This document shows positions 7,668 through 16,135 of a stretch of 19,407 bases of DNA, one piece after another. The notes under the pieces are model-generated. The model saw nothing but the letters and a program-made list of their open reading frames with translations, did no database searches and had not been told where the DNA came from. The DNA is taken from positions 1 through 19,407 of the forward strand of contig CAKSZJ010000034.1 of assembly GCA_934525595.1 (NCBI GenBank), written 5' to 3'. Source of the stretch: an uncultured Chiayiivirga sp. GTDB taxonomy: Bacteria > Pseudomonadota > Gammaproteobacteria > Xanthomonadales > Xanthomonadaceae. A program made the translations under genes and the position numbers. Numbering within the stretch: position 1 is the stretch's first letter; every line of letters starts with the position of its first letter.

Positions 7668-10456
7668 GGGCGGGACTCCTGACGGGGTTCATGGCGTGGC
7701 GGCGTCGGGGCGATGCGCCCGACCAGCACCAGCAGCAGGCCCACCGCCATGAAGGAAACGATGCCGGCGATGTTGCCGACGTACTGGCGATCCACCAGCA
7801 TCAGCTTGAGCAGCACCAGCCCCATGCCGATGGCCCCGGTGAGCCACAGGCCCCAGTGCTGGCGGCGCGACCCCAGCACCCAGGCCGTCACGCCCAGGAT
7901 GCTCCACAGCACCGTCAGCGTTGTCTGCGCGACGCCGTGGTTGAGGATCAGCGGATCCCACGCGAGGCCGGAAATGTGGTGCACCGCGCGCAGTCCCGCC
8001 AGGCTCACAAAGATGAACGCCGCGCCCGACGTCAACGCCGGGGCGGCATCCGGGATGCGTTGCCAGGCCCAGCGCGTTGCGATGATCAGTCCGATCAGCT
8101 GCAGCAGTTCGGCCGGATTGAAGAGCGGAAGGAAGGGCAGGGGCGCGGTGTCGCCGGGAAGCAGCAGCGACTGCAGCCAGGCCATTGCCAGCGCGATGCC
8201 CGACAGCCCGAACCAGAGCGGCGCATGGCCCGGAAATTCGCGCGCCAGGGGAAATGCGCCCAGCGTCGGCAGCCGCCAGGTCAAAAGCACCAGTGCGAGC
8301 AGGGGCACCAGCGTCAGCGTGAAGACCCAGTCGCCGCCCAGCGCCGCGGTGCGCGCCAGGTGCGCCAGCGCCCAACCGTAGACCAGTGCCAGCGTCGCCA
8401 GGAACAGGATGTGCCCGATACCCAGTCCGCGCTGCGCCGGATGGCGCAGCAGCGCCAGCGCGGCGATCGCCGCCGCGAACCAGACCAGCCACACCGCGCC
8501 GTGCGGCCAGTGCAGCGCCAGCGCCGTCTCGTGCGGAGCGGTCAGTGCCAGCAGCGCGCCGAGGGCGAGCGCCAGCAGCGCGCCCCAGCCCAGGCGTGGC
8601 CAGTGCAGCACGCGGCGCAGTCCGCCCATCACCAGCAGAGTGATCGCCGCGAAGGCGACCCAGGTGGGCGGCGTGCCCACGCCCATCGACAGCGCCCCGC
8701 TGCCGTGCGCGTGCTGGTGGATTTCGCGCAGCCCGGCCAGGTACCACCACGCCGTGCCGATCAGGAAGCCGGGCCATACCATCAGCCGGCTTGCGCGGGC
8801 ACGCTCGTACAGCCAGCTGATCGCAAAAGCCGAGCCGGCCAGCAGCAGCACCGCCAGCGCGTGACCGTTGAGGACGGGCCACTCGCCGGCGGCCGCGTCC
8901 CAGCCCCCCTTGAACAGGCTGATGACGTAGGCCAGGCCCGCCAGGACATTCAGCAGCAGCCCCGATACCTGCGGCAGCGCACGCTGCTGGCGCAGGCCGA
9001 GCCAGATCAGCGCGACGCCTTCCAGCGCCCAGGTGGTCGAGGTCCAGCGCGACGAAAAAGCCAGCGGGACGGCGAGTGTGGCGAATCCCGCCGCCAGCGC
9101 GCCGAACGATTGTCCGAGCAGGATCATGTCGCGCCGCCGCAGCAGCCACCACGCCAGCGCGGCGTAGAGCGCCGCCACCGCCATCGCGCTCCAGGCCAGG
9201 GCCATGGGCTGGTCGTGGAGCATCCCGGCCTGCAGCCCGAAGGCCATCAGCGGCGTGCCGAACAGGATCGGCCCATCCACCGGCGCGCGCAGGTGCCCGG
9301 GTGTACGCAGCGCGTGCAGCACGGTGATGGCGACGTAGAAGCAGAAGAACAGGATCAGGAACGGCTCGACCGTGGCGAAGTGCTCGGGCTGGTAGTAGCG
9401 CATGCCCCAGCCCAGGCCGATCAGGAAGGTGAACGCGAAGCCGATGAGGTTGAGCATGCGCCAGTGCCGCACCCAGGCGATCGCGAACACCGCCAGGTTG
9501 AGCACCGCGTAATAGGAAAACAGGGCGATATGGCTGCCGCTGCCGGTGGACAGCAGCACCGGCGCGAGGTAGCCGCCCAGAAAGCCCAGCGCCGCCAGCG
9601 ACAGGGCGTTCTGCAGCACCGCCAGCAGCGCCGCGCCCGCCACCAGCACCAGCACCAGGGTGAAGGCGATGCCGGCCGGCAGCAGCGCGTAGAGCCGGTA
9701 GGCGGCGAAGGTGGTCAGCAGCAGGATGCCGATGCCACCGCCCTGCAGGCTCAGGCCGAAGGCCGGCCGAACCGTGCGGTTGCCCCAGCCCCACAGCACC
9801 GCAGCCACGCCGCCTGCGGCGATCAGCGCCAGGCGCAGCGTGAGCGGCAGGCTCACCCAGCCGGCGTCGATCGAGTACTTGAGCGCCGCGGCCACGCCGA
9901 AGAGCAGCACCAGCATGCCGATCTTCACCGGCACGTTGCCGCTGAAGAACCACTCGCGCACGCGCCCGATCCCGCGTTCCAGCGGCGAGGGTTCGGTCGG
10001 GATGACGGTCTGGAAGTAAGCCTCGGAAACGACGGCGGGCTGCGCATCGCGGATCGCTGCGGTGTGTGCCGGCGGCGCCCGGGAAGCCATCGGTTCGCGC
10101 GGATCAGGCGCGCCGTCCACGCTCGCCGGGGCCTCGCCGTCGGCGGTGCGAACGACGTGGGGCGCGGCCTCGGGCGGCCGCAGCGGCGCTTGGCTCGCCG
10201 TTTCGCGTCGCGGTTCGGATGCTGCCGTCTCTTCCGGCGCCTTTGGCGCAGCGGCTTGCGTGCCTTGCCGCGCCGCATGGATTGAATGGAGCACGCGCAG
10301 GCGCGCTTCCACGTCTTCCAGGTGGCGCCCCAGGGTGCGGAGGCGTGCCCACTGCCAGCCCACCAGGGCTCCTGCGACGAATCCGAGGAATGTGGCGCTT
10401 CCGGCCCCCGCCATCGCACCCAGAATCGAACCCGCCAGCGCCAAGATCAGATGCAT
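7664..10456 (-). CDS. DUF2339 family polytopic membrane protein
   Basis: The 930-residue protein begins with a Gly/Ala-rich hydrophobic segment (1-34), then a short charged helix (36-58, RLRTLGRHLEDVEARLRVL). A disordered Pro/Ala/Glu linker spans about 65-150. The hallmark DUF2339 entry motif is at 169-194 (WFFSGNVPVKIGMLVLLFGV). The rest is almost all membrane: about two dozen hydrophobic segments joined by short loops. The function of the family is unknown. The start at ATG 10456 is chosen because it opens the first hydrophobic segment. The frame is open to 10660, but those 68 extra residues are Arg/Cys/Pro-rich and lie over a palindromic intergenic region. It is the first gene of a two-gene unit with DUF3999. 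Confidence 0.87.
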   Translation of the reverse strand: MHLILALAGSILGAMAGAGSATFLGFVAGALVGWQWARLRTLGRHLEDVEARLRVLHSIHAARQGTQAAAPKAPEETAASEPRRETASQAPLRPPEAAPHVVRTADGEAPASVDGAPDPREPMASRAPPAHTAAIRDAQPAVVSEAYFQTVIPTEPSPLERGIGRVREWFFSGNVPVKIGMLVLLFGVAAALKYSIDAGWVSLPLTLRLALIAAGGVAAVLWGWGNRTVRPAFGLSLQGGGIGILLLTTFAAYRLYALLPAGIAFTLVLVLVAGAALLAVLQNALSLAALGFLGGYLAPVLLSTGSGSHIALFSYYAVLNLAVFAIAWVRHWRMLNLIGFAFTFLIGLGWGMRYYQPEHFATVEPFLILFFCFYVAITVLHALRTPGHLRAPVDGPILFGTPLMAFGLQAGMLHDQPMALAWSAMAVAALYAALAWWLLRRRDMILLGQSFGALAAGFATLAVPLAFSSRWTSTTWALEGVALIWLGLRQQRALPQVSGLLLNVLAGLAYVISLFKGGWDAAAGEWPVLNGHALAVLLLAGSAFAISWLYERARASRLMVWPGFLIGTAWWYLAGLREIHQHAHGSGALSMGVGTPPTWVAFAAITLLVMGGLRRVLHWPRLGWGALLALALGALLALTAPHETALALHWPHGAVWLVWFAAAIAALALLRHPAQRGLGIGHILFLATLALVYGWALAHLARTAALGGDWVFTLTLVPLLALVLLTWRLPTLGAFPLAREFPGHAPLWFGLSGIALAMAWLQSLLLPGDTAPLPFLPLFNPAELLQLIGLIIATRWAWQRIPDAAPALTSGAAFIFVSLAGLRAVHHISGLAWDPLILNHGVAQTTLTVLWSILGVTAWVLGSRRQHWGLWLTGAIGMGLVLLKLMLVDRQYVGNIAGIVSFMAVGLLLVLVGRIAPTPPRHEPRQESRP

Positions 10457-10773
10457 CGAACACCGCGTAGGACGGGCGATTCCCGCGCCCGGGGCCAAGA
10501 GTATGGCGCAAGCACGGGTGGCCACGGTGCTTGCGCATGACTTGAGGCAGGGGCGTCTTTCCGCGCCTGCTGGCAGACTCGGGCGCGTATCGGGGGGGAG
10601 GGCACCAGGATCGTCATGGCACCGGGGGGGCCGGCGTCGGGCGGACTGTTGCCGGTGCATCGTTCCGGTCGAGGGCCAGACGCCGGATGTCCCGGTGCCG
10701 CGCCGTTGCCGAGGGCGCGCTTGCAGTCATCGCGGTTGTGTCGGCGCCGACCTCACCATTCGAAGGAATACCC
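10457..10773. promoter_or_regulatory. 317-base divergent intergenic region
   Basis: This gap separates the start of the DUF2339 gene (minus) from the M36 protease gene (plus). It holds a perfect 10-bp inverted repeat (10506-10536) and, on the minus strand, a possible -10 hexamer CATACT (10505-10500) right beside it. Two runs of seven G (10592-10598 and 10624-10630) lie further right. AAGGA at 10763-10767 is the ribosome site of the protease gene. Small open frames within it (for example from ATG 10616) have low-complexity composition and no ribosome site, so I do not call them. Confidence 0.5.
10506..10536. repeat. Perfect 10-bp inverted repeat, possible operator or hairpin
   Basis: GCGCAAGCAC (10506-10515) and GTGCTTGCGC (10527-10536) are exact reverse complements, separated by 11 bases (GGGTGGCCACG, itself containing the palindrome GTGGCCAC). 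The left arm abuts the possible -10 of the DUF2339 gene, about 50 bases before its start. That position suits a repressor operator or an upstream mRNA/DNA hairpin. Confidence 0.6.
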
Positions 10774-13422
10774 ATGGCAACGTCTCTTTCCCTTCCGGCC
10801 ACCCGGCTGGCCATCGGGCTGGCCGTCGCGCTTGCCTGCGGCGCCGCCCTTGCGCAGGCGCCGCAGCTGATGCTGACTTCGCCGCGCGATGCCGTGCCTG
10901 AAACCATTGCCGAGGATTACCTGCGCCAGTCGGCGGCAGCGCGCGGGCTGGCCGAATCCGATCTGGAGTACCGCCACCAGGAGTCCAGCTACGCCACCCG
11001 CCACAGCGGCGTGTCGCACCAGTTCTTCCAGCAGTACGTCGATGGCATTCCGGTCTACAAGGCGATCGCCCAGATCAACGTGCTGCCCGACGGGCGCGTG
11101 CTGAGCGCCAGCAGCGCGTTCGAGGCGCAGGCGCATTCGCGCGCCTCGGCGCGCGAGCCGGCACTGTCGGCGGCGCACATGCTCACCCGCGTCGCGTCGC
11201 ACTTTGGCATCGACCGTTTCAACCTGCCGCTGCCCGAGCGCGCGCCGACCGGCCGCCAGCAGCACGCCCGCTATCCCGGCGGCATGCTGTCGGAATCCCC
11301 GATCGACATGGAGCTGGTGTATGAGCCGGTCGACGACGAACTGCGCCTGGCCTGGCGCGTGGTGATCGACCACTACCAGACCCGCCAGGAGCATCTGGAC
11401 ATGCGCTTCGACGCGCTGACCGGCGCATTGCTGGCGCAGGACAACTGGGTCGATGATCTCGACGACGGGAGCGCCGCGCCGGCCGCAGCGTCCTACAACG
11501 CCGGCTACCGCGTGTTCGGCCTCGGTGTGGAAAGCCCCGGACACCCCGGCGCCGTGCACGGCATCGTGACCAATCCGCACGATGACGGCGCGTCGCCCTC
11601 GGGCTGGCACGACACCCGTACCAGCCCGCCGGCCGGCGCCCCGGAGTCGCTGTACACCCGCGGCAACAACGTGCGCGCGCAGTGGGATCTCGGTGGCAGC
11701 AATACCGACGTTGATGCCAACCGTCCGCTCGGCGTGTGGAACGCGGGCAGCCAGACGCTGAGCTTCGATTTCCCCTGGGTCGAAAGCGAGGAGCCGGCCA
11801 CCACCACCAACCGCGTGGCCTCGGTGGTGAACCTCTTTTACTGGAACAACATCATCCACGACGTGCTGTGGCAGTACGGCTTCGATGAGCCGTCCGGCAA
11901 CTTCCAGCAGAACAACTTCGGTCGCGGCGGAGCGGGCAACGACGCGGTGCGCGCCGACGCGCTCGACGGCTCGGGAACCAACAACGCCAATTTCTCGTCG
12001 CCCGGCGACGGCAGTCCGGGACGGATGCAGATGTTCCGCTGGACATCGCCCGGCGGCGTCGAGGTCACCGCGCCCTACGCCGCCACCTACCAGTCGCCGG
12101 TACCGGACGATTGGGGTGGCAGCTTCACCTCGCTCAGCGGCGAGGTGGTGCCGGTGCAGGGGCCGACCACCGGCATCCAGGGCTGTGAAGGCCCCTATGC
12201 CAATGCCGCTGCGGTCAGCGGCAAGATCGCCCTGGTGAAGCGCGGCTCCTGCGAGTTCGGCCTCAAGGCGCTCGTTGCGCAGCAGAACGGTGCCGCCGGC
12301 GTCATCATCTTCAACAACGACGGCACCAACACCGGCGCAGGCATGGCCGCCGGTACCAGCGGTGCCAGCGTCACCATCCCGGTGGTCGGTATGCTCGGCA
12401 ACCAGGACGGTGATGCCCTGCTGGCCGCCGCCGCGGGCGCGCCGGTCATGGTCACGATGAGTCCCAAGCTCTACCCGGATCGCGACAGCGACTTCGATGC
12501 CGGCATCATCGTGCACGAGTACGGCCACGGGGTGTCGAACCGCCTGACCGGTGGCACGCAGTCCGGCTGCCTGTCCGGTGACGAGCAGGCCGGCGAGGGC
12601 TGGAGCGACTTCTACGGCCTGATGTTCACCATGACCGACGCGGTCTGCGACCTGCCGCGCGGCATAGGCACCTACTCGAGCTTCGAGCCCGGCGACGGAC
12701 GCGGCATCCGGCGCTTTCCGTACAGCCCGGACATGAACGTCAATCCGTTCACCTTTGCCGACGTGGCCGATACCGCGCAGTTGGTACCGCACGGCGTGGG
12801 TTCGGTCTGGGCCACCATGCTCTGGGACATGAGCTGCAAGCTGGTGGACCGCTACGGCTATGAGCAGGACATCCACAGCCGCGCTGGCGGCAACGGCCTG
12901 GCGCTGCAGCTGGTGACCGACGGCCTCAAGCTGCAGGGTTGCCGACCGACCTTCGTGGCGGGGCGCAACGGCATCCTCGGCGCCGACACGGCCTTGGCTG
13001 CAGCGGATCCGCAGTACCTGAGCAACAAGTGCATCATCTGGCACGCCTTCGCGCGTCGCGGCCTGGGCAATGCTGCCAGCAGCGGCAGCGTCAACAGCCG
13101 CACCGACCAGACCCCGGACTTCACCGTTCCGGCCGAATGCCAGAGCTTCCAGGTGCAGGTGAACGTGACCGGCCCGGGCACGGTGGGCCCGTCGGCTTCG
13201 CCCGTCACGGCGGCCTACGAGGACGTGCTGGGCTTCACCCTCATGCCGGACGCCGGCGGCACGATCGTTTCGGCCGAAGGCTGCGAAGGCACGCTCACCG
13301 GCAGCACCTTCACCACCCGTCCGATCGTGCGCAACTGCACCATCGCGGTGGTATTCGACGGCGTACCGCCGCTGCCCGACGCGATCTTCGCGGACGGCTT
13401 CGAAGAGCCTGCCACGCCCTGA
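10774..13422 (+). CDS. Secreted M36 (fungalysin-type) zinc metalloprotease with PA domain
   Basis: The 882-residue secreted protease precursor has a Sec signal peptide (cleavage near residue 28, AALAQA). An FTP-type inhibitory propeptide follows (about 40-130, with HQFFQQYVDGIPVYKAIAQI), then the M36 catalytic region. Zinc ligands His581 and His585 and catalytic Glu582 are in HEYGHGVSNRL; the third ligand Glu608 is in GEGWSDFYGL. A protease-associated (PA) domain is inserted before the active site (about 458-560, SGKIALVKRGSCEFGLKAL). The C-terminus has a Cys-containing bacterial-repeat-like beta domain (VNVTGPGTVGPSASPV) and a short tail, DAIFADGFEEPATP (869-882), that looks like a sorting or secretion signal. 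The start is ATG 10774 with AAGGA seven bases upstream. It is probably a broad-specificity extracellular peptidase, transcribed alone and ending at two strong hairpins. Confidence 0.93.
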   Translation: MATSLSLPATRLAIGLAVALACGAALAQAPQLMLTSPRDAVPETIAEDYLRQSAAARGLAESDLEYRHQESSYATRHSGVSHQFFQQYVDGIPVYKAIAQINVLPDGRVLSASSAFEAQAHSRASAREPALSAAHMLTRVASHFGIDRFNLPLPERAPTGRQQHARYPGGMLSESPIDMELVYEPVDDELRLAWRVVIDHYQTRQEHLDMRFDALTGALLAQDNWVDDLDDGSAAPAAASYNAGYRVFGLGVESPGHPGAVHGIVTNPHDDGASPSGWHDTRTSPPAGAPESLYTRGNNVRAQWDLGGSNTDVDANRPLGVWNAGSQTLSFDFPWVESEEPATTTNRVASVVNLFYWNNIIHDVLWQYGFDEPSGNFQQNNFGRGGAGNDAVRADALDGSGTNNANFSSPGDGSPGRMQMFRWTSPGGVEVTAPYAATYQSPVPDDWGGSFTSLSGEVVPVQGPTTGIQGCEGPYANAAAVSGKIALVKRGSCEFGLKALVAQQNGAAGVIIFNNDGTNTGAGMAAGTSGASVTIPVVGMLGNQDGDALLAAAAGAPVMVTMSPKLYPDRDSDFDAGIIVHEYGHGVSNRLTGGTQSGCLSGDEQAGEGWSDFYGLMFTMTDAVCDLPRGIGTYSSFEPGDGRGIRRFPYSPDMNVNPFTFADVADTAQLVPHGVGSVWATMLWDMSCKLVDRYGYEQDIHSRAGGNGLALQLVTDGLKLQGCRPTFVAGRNGILGADTALAAADPQYLSNKCIIWHAFARRGLGNAASSGSVNSRTDQTPDFTVPAECQSFQVQVNVTGPGTVGPSASPVTAAYEDVLGFTLMPDAGGTIVSAEGCEGTLTGSTFTTRPIVRNCTIAVVFDGVPPLPDAIFADGFEEPATP

Positions 13423-13427
13423 CCTTC

Positions 13428-13459
13428 CCGCCGGGCGCAGGTCCGCCTGCGCCCGGCGG
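13428..13459. terminator. Strong 14-bp perfect hairpin after the protease stop
   Basis: CCGCCGGGCGCAGG and CCTGCGCCCGGCGG pair perfectly around a TCCG loop, starting five bases after the protease TGA. No U-run follows, so it may protect the mRNA end or pause polymerase rather than act alone as a terminator. Confidence 0.6.
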
Positions 13460-13480
13460 CGAGCGCAGCAGGCGCAACGC

Positions 13481-13514
13481 AGAACGCCCCGGCATGGCCG
13501 GGGCGTTCTCGTTT
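13481..13514 (+). terminator. Rho-independent-like terminator between convergent genes
   Basis: AGAACGCCCCGGC (13481-13493) and GCCGGGGCGTTCT (13497-13509) form a perfect 13-bp stem with a three-base ATG loop, followed by CGTTT. The short T-run is on the plus strand, so it serves mainly the protease gene. Being symmetric, it may also stop the convergent receptor transcript. Confidence 0.75.
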
Positions 13515-13535
13515 CAGAACGAATTCGGGCGGTGG

Positions 13536-15923
13536 CTACCAGCTGTAGCCGGCGCGTGCGTAGTAGTAGCGGCCGTTGAAGCCGAACGGCGACTGCAGGC
13601 TGTAGGGGATCAGGCCGAAGGTGGAGTTGGCTGCGATCACCTTGTCCGGATAGGCGTCGGTGACGTTGTCCGCGCCCAGGGTGAAGGACCAGTTCGCGTT
13701 CGGCCGGAAGCTGGCGGAAAGGTCGACCACCCACGTGGCACCAAAGCGCTGGTCCTGCGCCGGAACGCTGGCGTGGCGCGTGGTGAACTCGCCGTAGCGG
13801 GTCGAGCCGAGGTTGAAGGTCCACTGGTCCAGCGTCCAGTTCGCGCCCAGGGCGAACTTGTCGCGCGGGAAGCCCTCTTCGATGCGGCCGCGCTCGTCGC
13901 GCCCCATGCGTTCGAGGTTGGCGCCCAGCGCATCGAGCTGGGACGGATTGGGCGCGATGCGCGTCACCGTGGTCTTGTTGCGGTTGTAGCTGGCGGTCAG
14001 GTCGAGGTTGCTGGAATCCAGCGCGATCGACCAGGTGCCCACCACGTCCACGCCGCGGGTACGGGTGTCGATGGCATTGTTGAAGTAGCGCGCGCTGGTG
14101 ACGCCGCTGATGCCCAGCCCGGCCAGGAGATCCTGCGCGGCCTGGTTGCTTCCGAGCAGGAGATTGGACGACAGCACGATGCGGTCGTCGATGTCGATCT
14201 CGTAGGCGTCGACGGTGAAGTACAGCGCGTCGGTCGGCTGCAGCACCAGGCCCAGGCTGTAGGAGAGCGAGGTTTCCGCCTGCAGCGGCTCGGCACCCAG
14301 CGCGCGCGCCACCGGCCCGGCCGCCGGGAAGGTGCCGGCCTCGTAGGCCACGCCGTTGGTGATGTTGGTGGTGACCGCCTGGTAGTTCTGCTGCGCCAGC
14401 GAGGGCGCGCGGAATCCGCTGGCCACCGTGGCGCGCAGCGCCGCCGCGTCGCTGAGGGCGTAGCGGCCCGAGAGCTTGCCGGAGAACTCGCTGCCGAAGT
14501 CCGAATAGTCCTCGTAGCGCCCGGTGATGCCGCCGGAGAACGCGTCGCTGAAGTCCGCTTCCAGTCCGGCGTAGGCGGCGAGGTTGTGGCGCTCGTGGCG
14601 GCCGGCGTTACGCGGCGTGAAGCCGCCGAACCCCTGCGCGCCCGAACCGAAGTAGGAATCCGGTTCGCCGGCGGCCTGTTCCCAGGTCTCCTTGCGGTAT
14701 TCGGTGCCGGCCGAGAACGTGGCCGGGTAGTCCAGCCCGATGCCCACGGGGCGGGAGAAGTCCGCGTTGATCACCTGCTGGGTGTAGGTCAGGGTGCCGT
14801 CGTGGAAGCTGCGCGGGCTGTTGGCACCCAGCGCGTAGTTGATGGTGTTCTGGGTGCGGAAGTCGAGGGTGTTGCGGCCGTAGTCATAGCTCACGTCCCA
14901 GTTCCAGCCGCCGTCCGAGCCGCCCGTGGCACCGAGCACGAAGCTGCGGTCGCGCGACTTCTGGTTGATCTCGGGCACATAGCCGTTCGGATACACCTGC
15001 GCCAGCAGCGCGCCCTGGCCGCTGTGGTTCTTCGAACGGTAGAAGGCGAACGAGTCGATGTCGCGGTTGCTGCCCATCAGGGTGGCGTAGAAGCGCGTGT
15101 CGTCGGCCACCTGCAGGCTGGCGTTGGCCGCCACCGCGGTCGCGTCCACCTCTGGATCGCCGATCTTGAACGTGGCCTCGCCCACGCCCGGAAAGTTGCC
15201 GGTGTGTGGCGCGGTGCCGGTGTAGGCACCGGAGCGGTTGGTGATGTCCTGGTGGCCGGTTTCGGCGGTGAGGTGGATGCGGCCGGCACCCTCGCCGAAG
15301 CCCACTCCGCCGTCGGCGGCAAGCTGCCACTGCTGGCCGTCGCCTTCCGAGTACTCGCCGTAGCGCGCGGCGATGCTGCCGCCCGATCCCGCACCCTTGA
15401 GCACCAGGTTGACCACGCCGGCGATGGCGTCGGAGCCGTACTGCGCCGAAGCGCCGTCGCGCAGGACCTCGACCCGCTCGATGGCGCTGACCGGGATGGC
15501 ATTGAGGTCCACCGCGGAGGAGCCGCGCCCGATGGTGCCGTTGACGTTCACCAGCGCCGAGACGTGGCGGCGCTTGCCGTTGACCAGGATCAGCACCTGG
15601 TCGGGTGCCAGGCCGCGCAGCTGCGCCGGACGCACGCCGCTGGTGCCGTCGGCAATCGCCGGACGCGGGAAGTTGAGCGAGGGCAGCGCGCGCGCCAGCG
15701 CCGTGGCCAGCTCGGTGGTGCCGGTGGCCTGCAGCAGTTCGGGCGTGATGATGTCGATCGGCGACTGCGATTGCGCCACGGTGCGGTCGGTGACGCGCGT
15801 GCCGGTGACGATGACGGTATCGAGCGCCTTGGCCCCGTCCGTGCGCGAGGCCTCCTGCGCTTGAGCGGGCGCTGACAGGGCCAGCACGACGGCCAGCGAC
15901 AGGGAAGTATGCTTGAGTGGCAT
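13536..15923 (-). CDS. TonB-dependent outer-membrane receptor
   Basis: The 795-residue outer-membrane receptor uses TonB-transmitted energy to import ligands too large or scarce for porins. It has a Sec signal peptide (cleavage near residue 22, APAQA/Q) and a TonB-box-like DTVIVTG (35-41). The plug domain (about 50-170) contains QLRGLAPDQVLILVNGKRRH and IERVEVLRDGASAQYGSDAI. A 22-strand-type beta barrel rich in alternating aromatic strands follows, ending in a terminal aromatic (YYYARAGYSW). ATG 15923 is preceded by AAAAGGACA, an excellent ribosome site. The longer open frame to 15998 is rejected. The plug belongs to the large group with the GKRRHVSALVNVNGTIGRGS signature, whose ligands are mostly undefined. 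Its peptidase neighbours suggest peptides, but this is inference. Confidence 0.93.
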   Translation of the reverse strand: MPLKHTSLSLAVVLALSAPAQAQEASRTDGAKALDTVIVTGTRVTDRTVAQSQSPIDIITPELLQATGTTELATALARALPSLNFPRPAIADGTSGVRPAQLRGLAPDQVLILVNGKRRHVSALVNVNGTIGRGSSAVDLNAIPVSAIERVEVLRDGASAQYGSDAIAGVVNLVLKGAGSGGSIAARYGEYSEGDGQQWQLAADGGVGFGEGAGRIHLTAETGHQDITNRSGAYTGTAPHTGNFPGVGEATFKIGDPEVDATAVAANASLQVADDTRFYATLMGSNRDIDSFAFYRSKNHSGQGALLAQVYPNGYVPEINQKSRDRSFVLGATGGSDGGWNWDVSYDYGRNTLDFRTQNTINYALGANSPRSFHDGTLTYTQQVINADFSRPVGIGLDYPATFSAGTEYRKETWEQAAGEPDSYFGSGAQGFGGFTPRNAGRHERHNLAAYAGLEADFSDAFSGGITGRYEDYSDFGSEFSGKLSGRYALSDAAALRATVASGFRAPSLAQQNYQAVTTNITNGVAYEAGTFPAAGPVARALGAEPLQAETSLSYSLGLVLQPTDALYFTVDAYEIDIDDRIVLSSNLLLGSNQAAQDLLAGLGISGVTSARYFNNAIDTRTRGVDVVGTWSIALDSSNLDLTASYNRNKTTVTRIAPNPSQLDALGANLERMGRDERGRIEEGFPRDKFALGANWTLDQWTFNLGSTRYGEFTTRHASVPAQDQRFGATWVVDLSASFRPNANWSFTLGADNVTDAYPDKVIAANSTFGLIPYSLQSPFGFNGRYYYARAGYSW

Positions 15924-16135
15924 TGCGGATGTCCTTTTCTTGTGGGGGATTGCGGAGGCGGTTCGCGGCGTCGTTTTGTGCGCTGCACGATCTACCAAGT
16001 AGCGCGAACCCGAGGCCGTGTCAAACGCCCCGTGGACGTATCGTCAGAACCGGGGGTGCCGGTCTGGGCTCGCGGGGACGCCACGGGCGCGCGGGTAGGT
16101 GTAACGTAGTCCGCCAGTTCCCGAGGTCGAGCCTC
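15924..16135. promoter_or_regulatory. Divergent promoter region, receptor and S9 peptidase
   Basis: This 212-base gap separates two divergent starts. The receptor's ribosome site is at 15928-15936 on the minus strand. The peptidase's possible ribosome site CCGAGG is at 16121-16126. I see no convincing -35/-10 pair on either strand. Shared control of the two genes is plausible from layout only. Confidence 0.4.

Noticed and set aside
10000..10012. GGGATGACGG inside the DUF2339 gene as a second copy of the 18324-18351 palindrome.
   Set aside because: Only one arm is present and it encodes ordinary protein sequence, so the match is probably chance.
7616..10285. 889-codon plus-strand open frame opposite DUF2339.
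   Set aside because: It is rich in Gln, Arg, His and Ala with no domain, as expected for the antisense of a GC-rich membrane protein gene.
10457..10660. N-terminal extension of the DUF2339 protein to 10660.
   Set aside because: The 68 extra residues are Cys/Arg/Pro-rich, lie over a palindrome, and would bury the natural first hydrophobic segment.
10616..10870. Small 84-codon plus-strand open frame in the intergenic region.
   Set aside because: It overlaps the protease start in another frame, has low-complexity composition and no ribosome site.
12939..15875. 978-codon plus-strand open frame opposite the TonB receptor.
   Set aside because: The sequence is low-complexity and antisense, while the minus frame has a signal peptide, plug, barrel and terminal aromatic residue.
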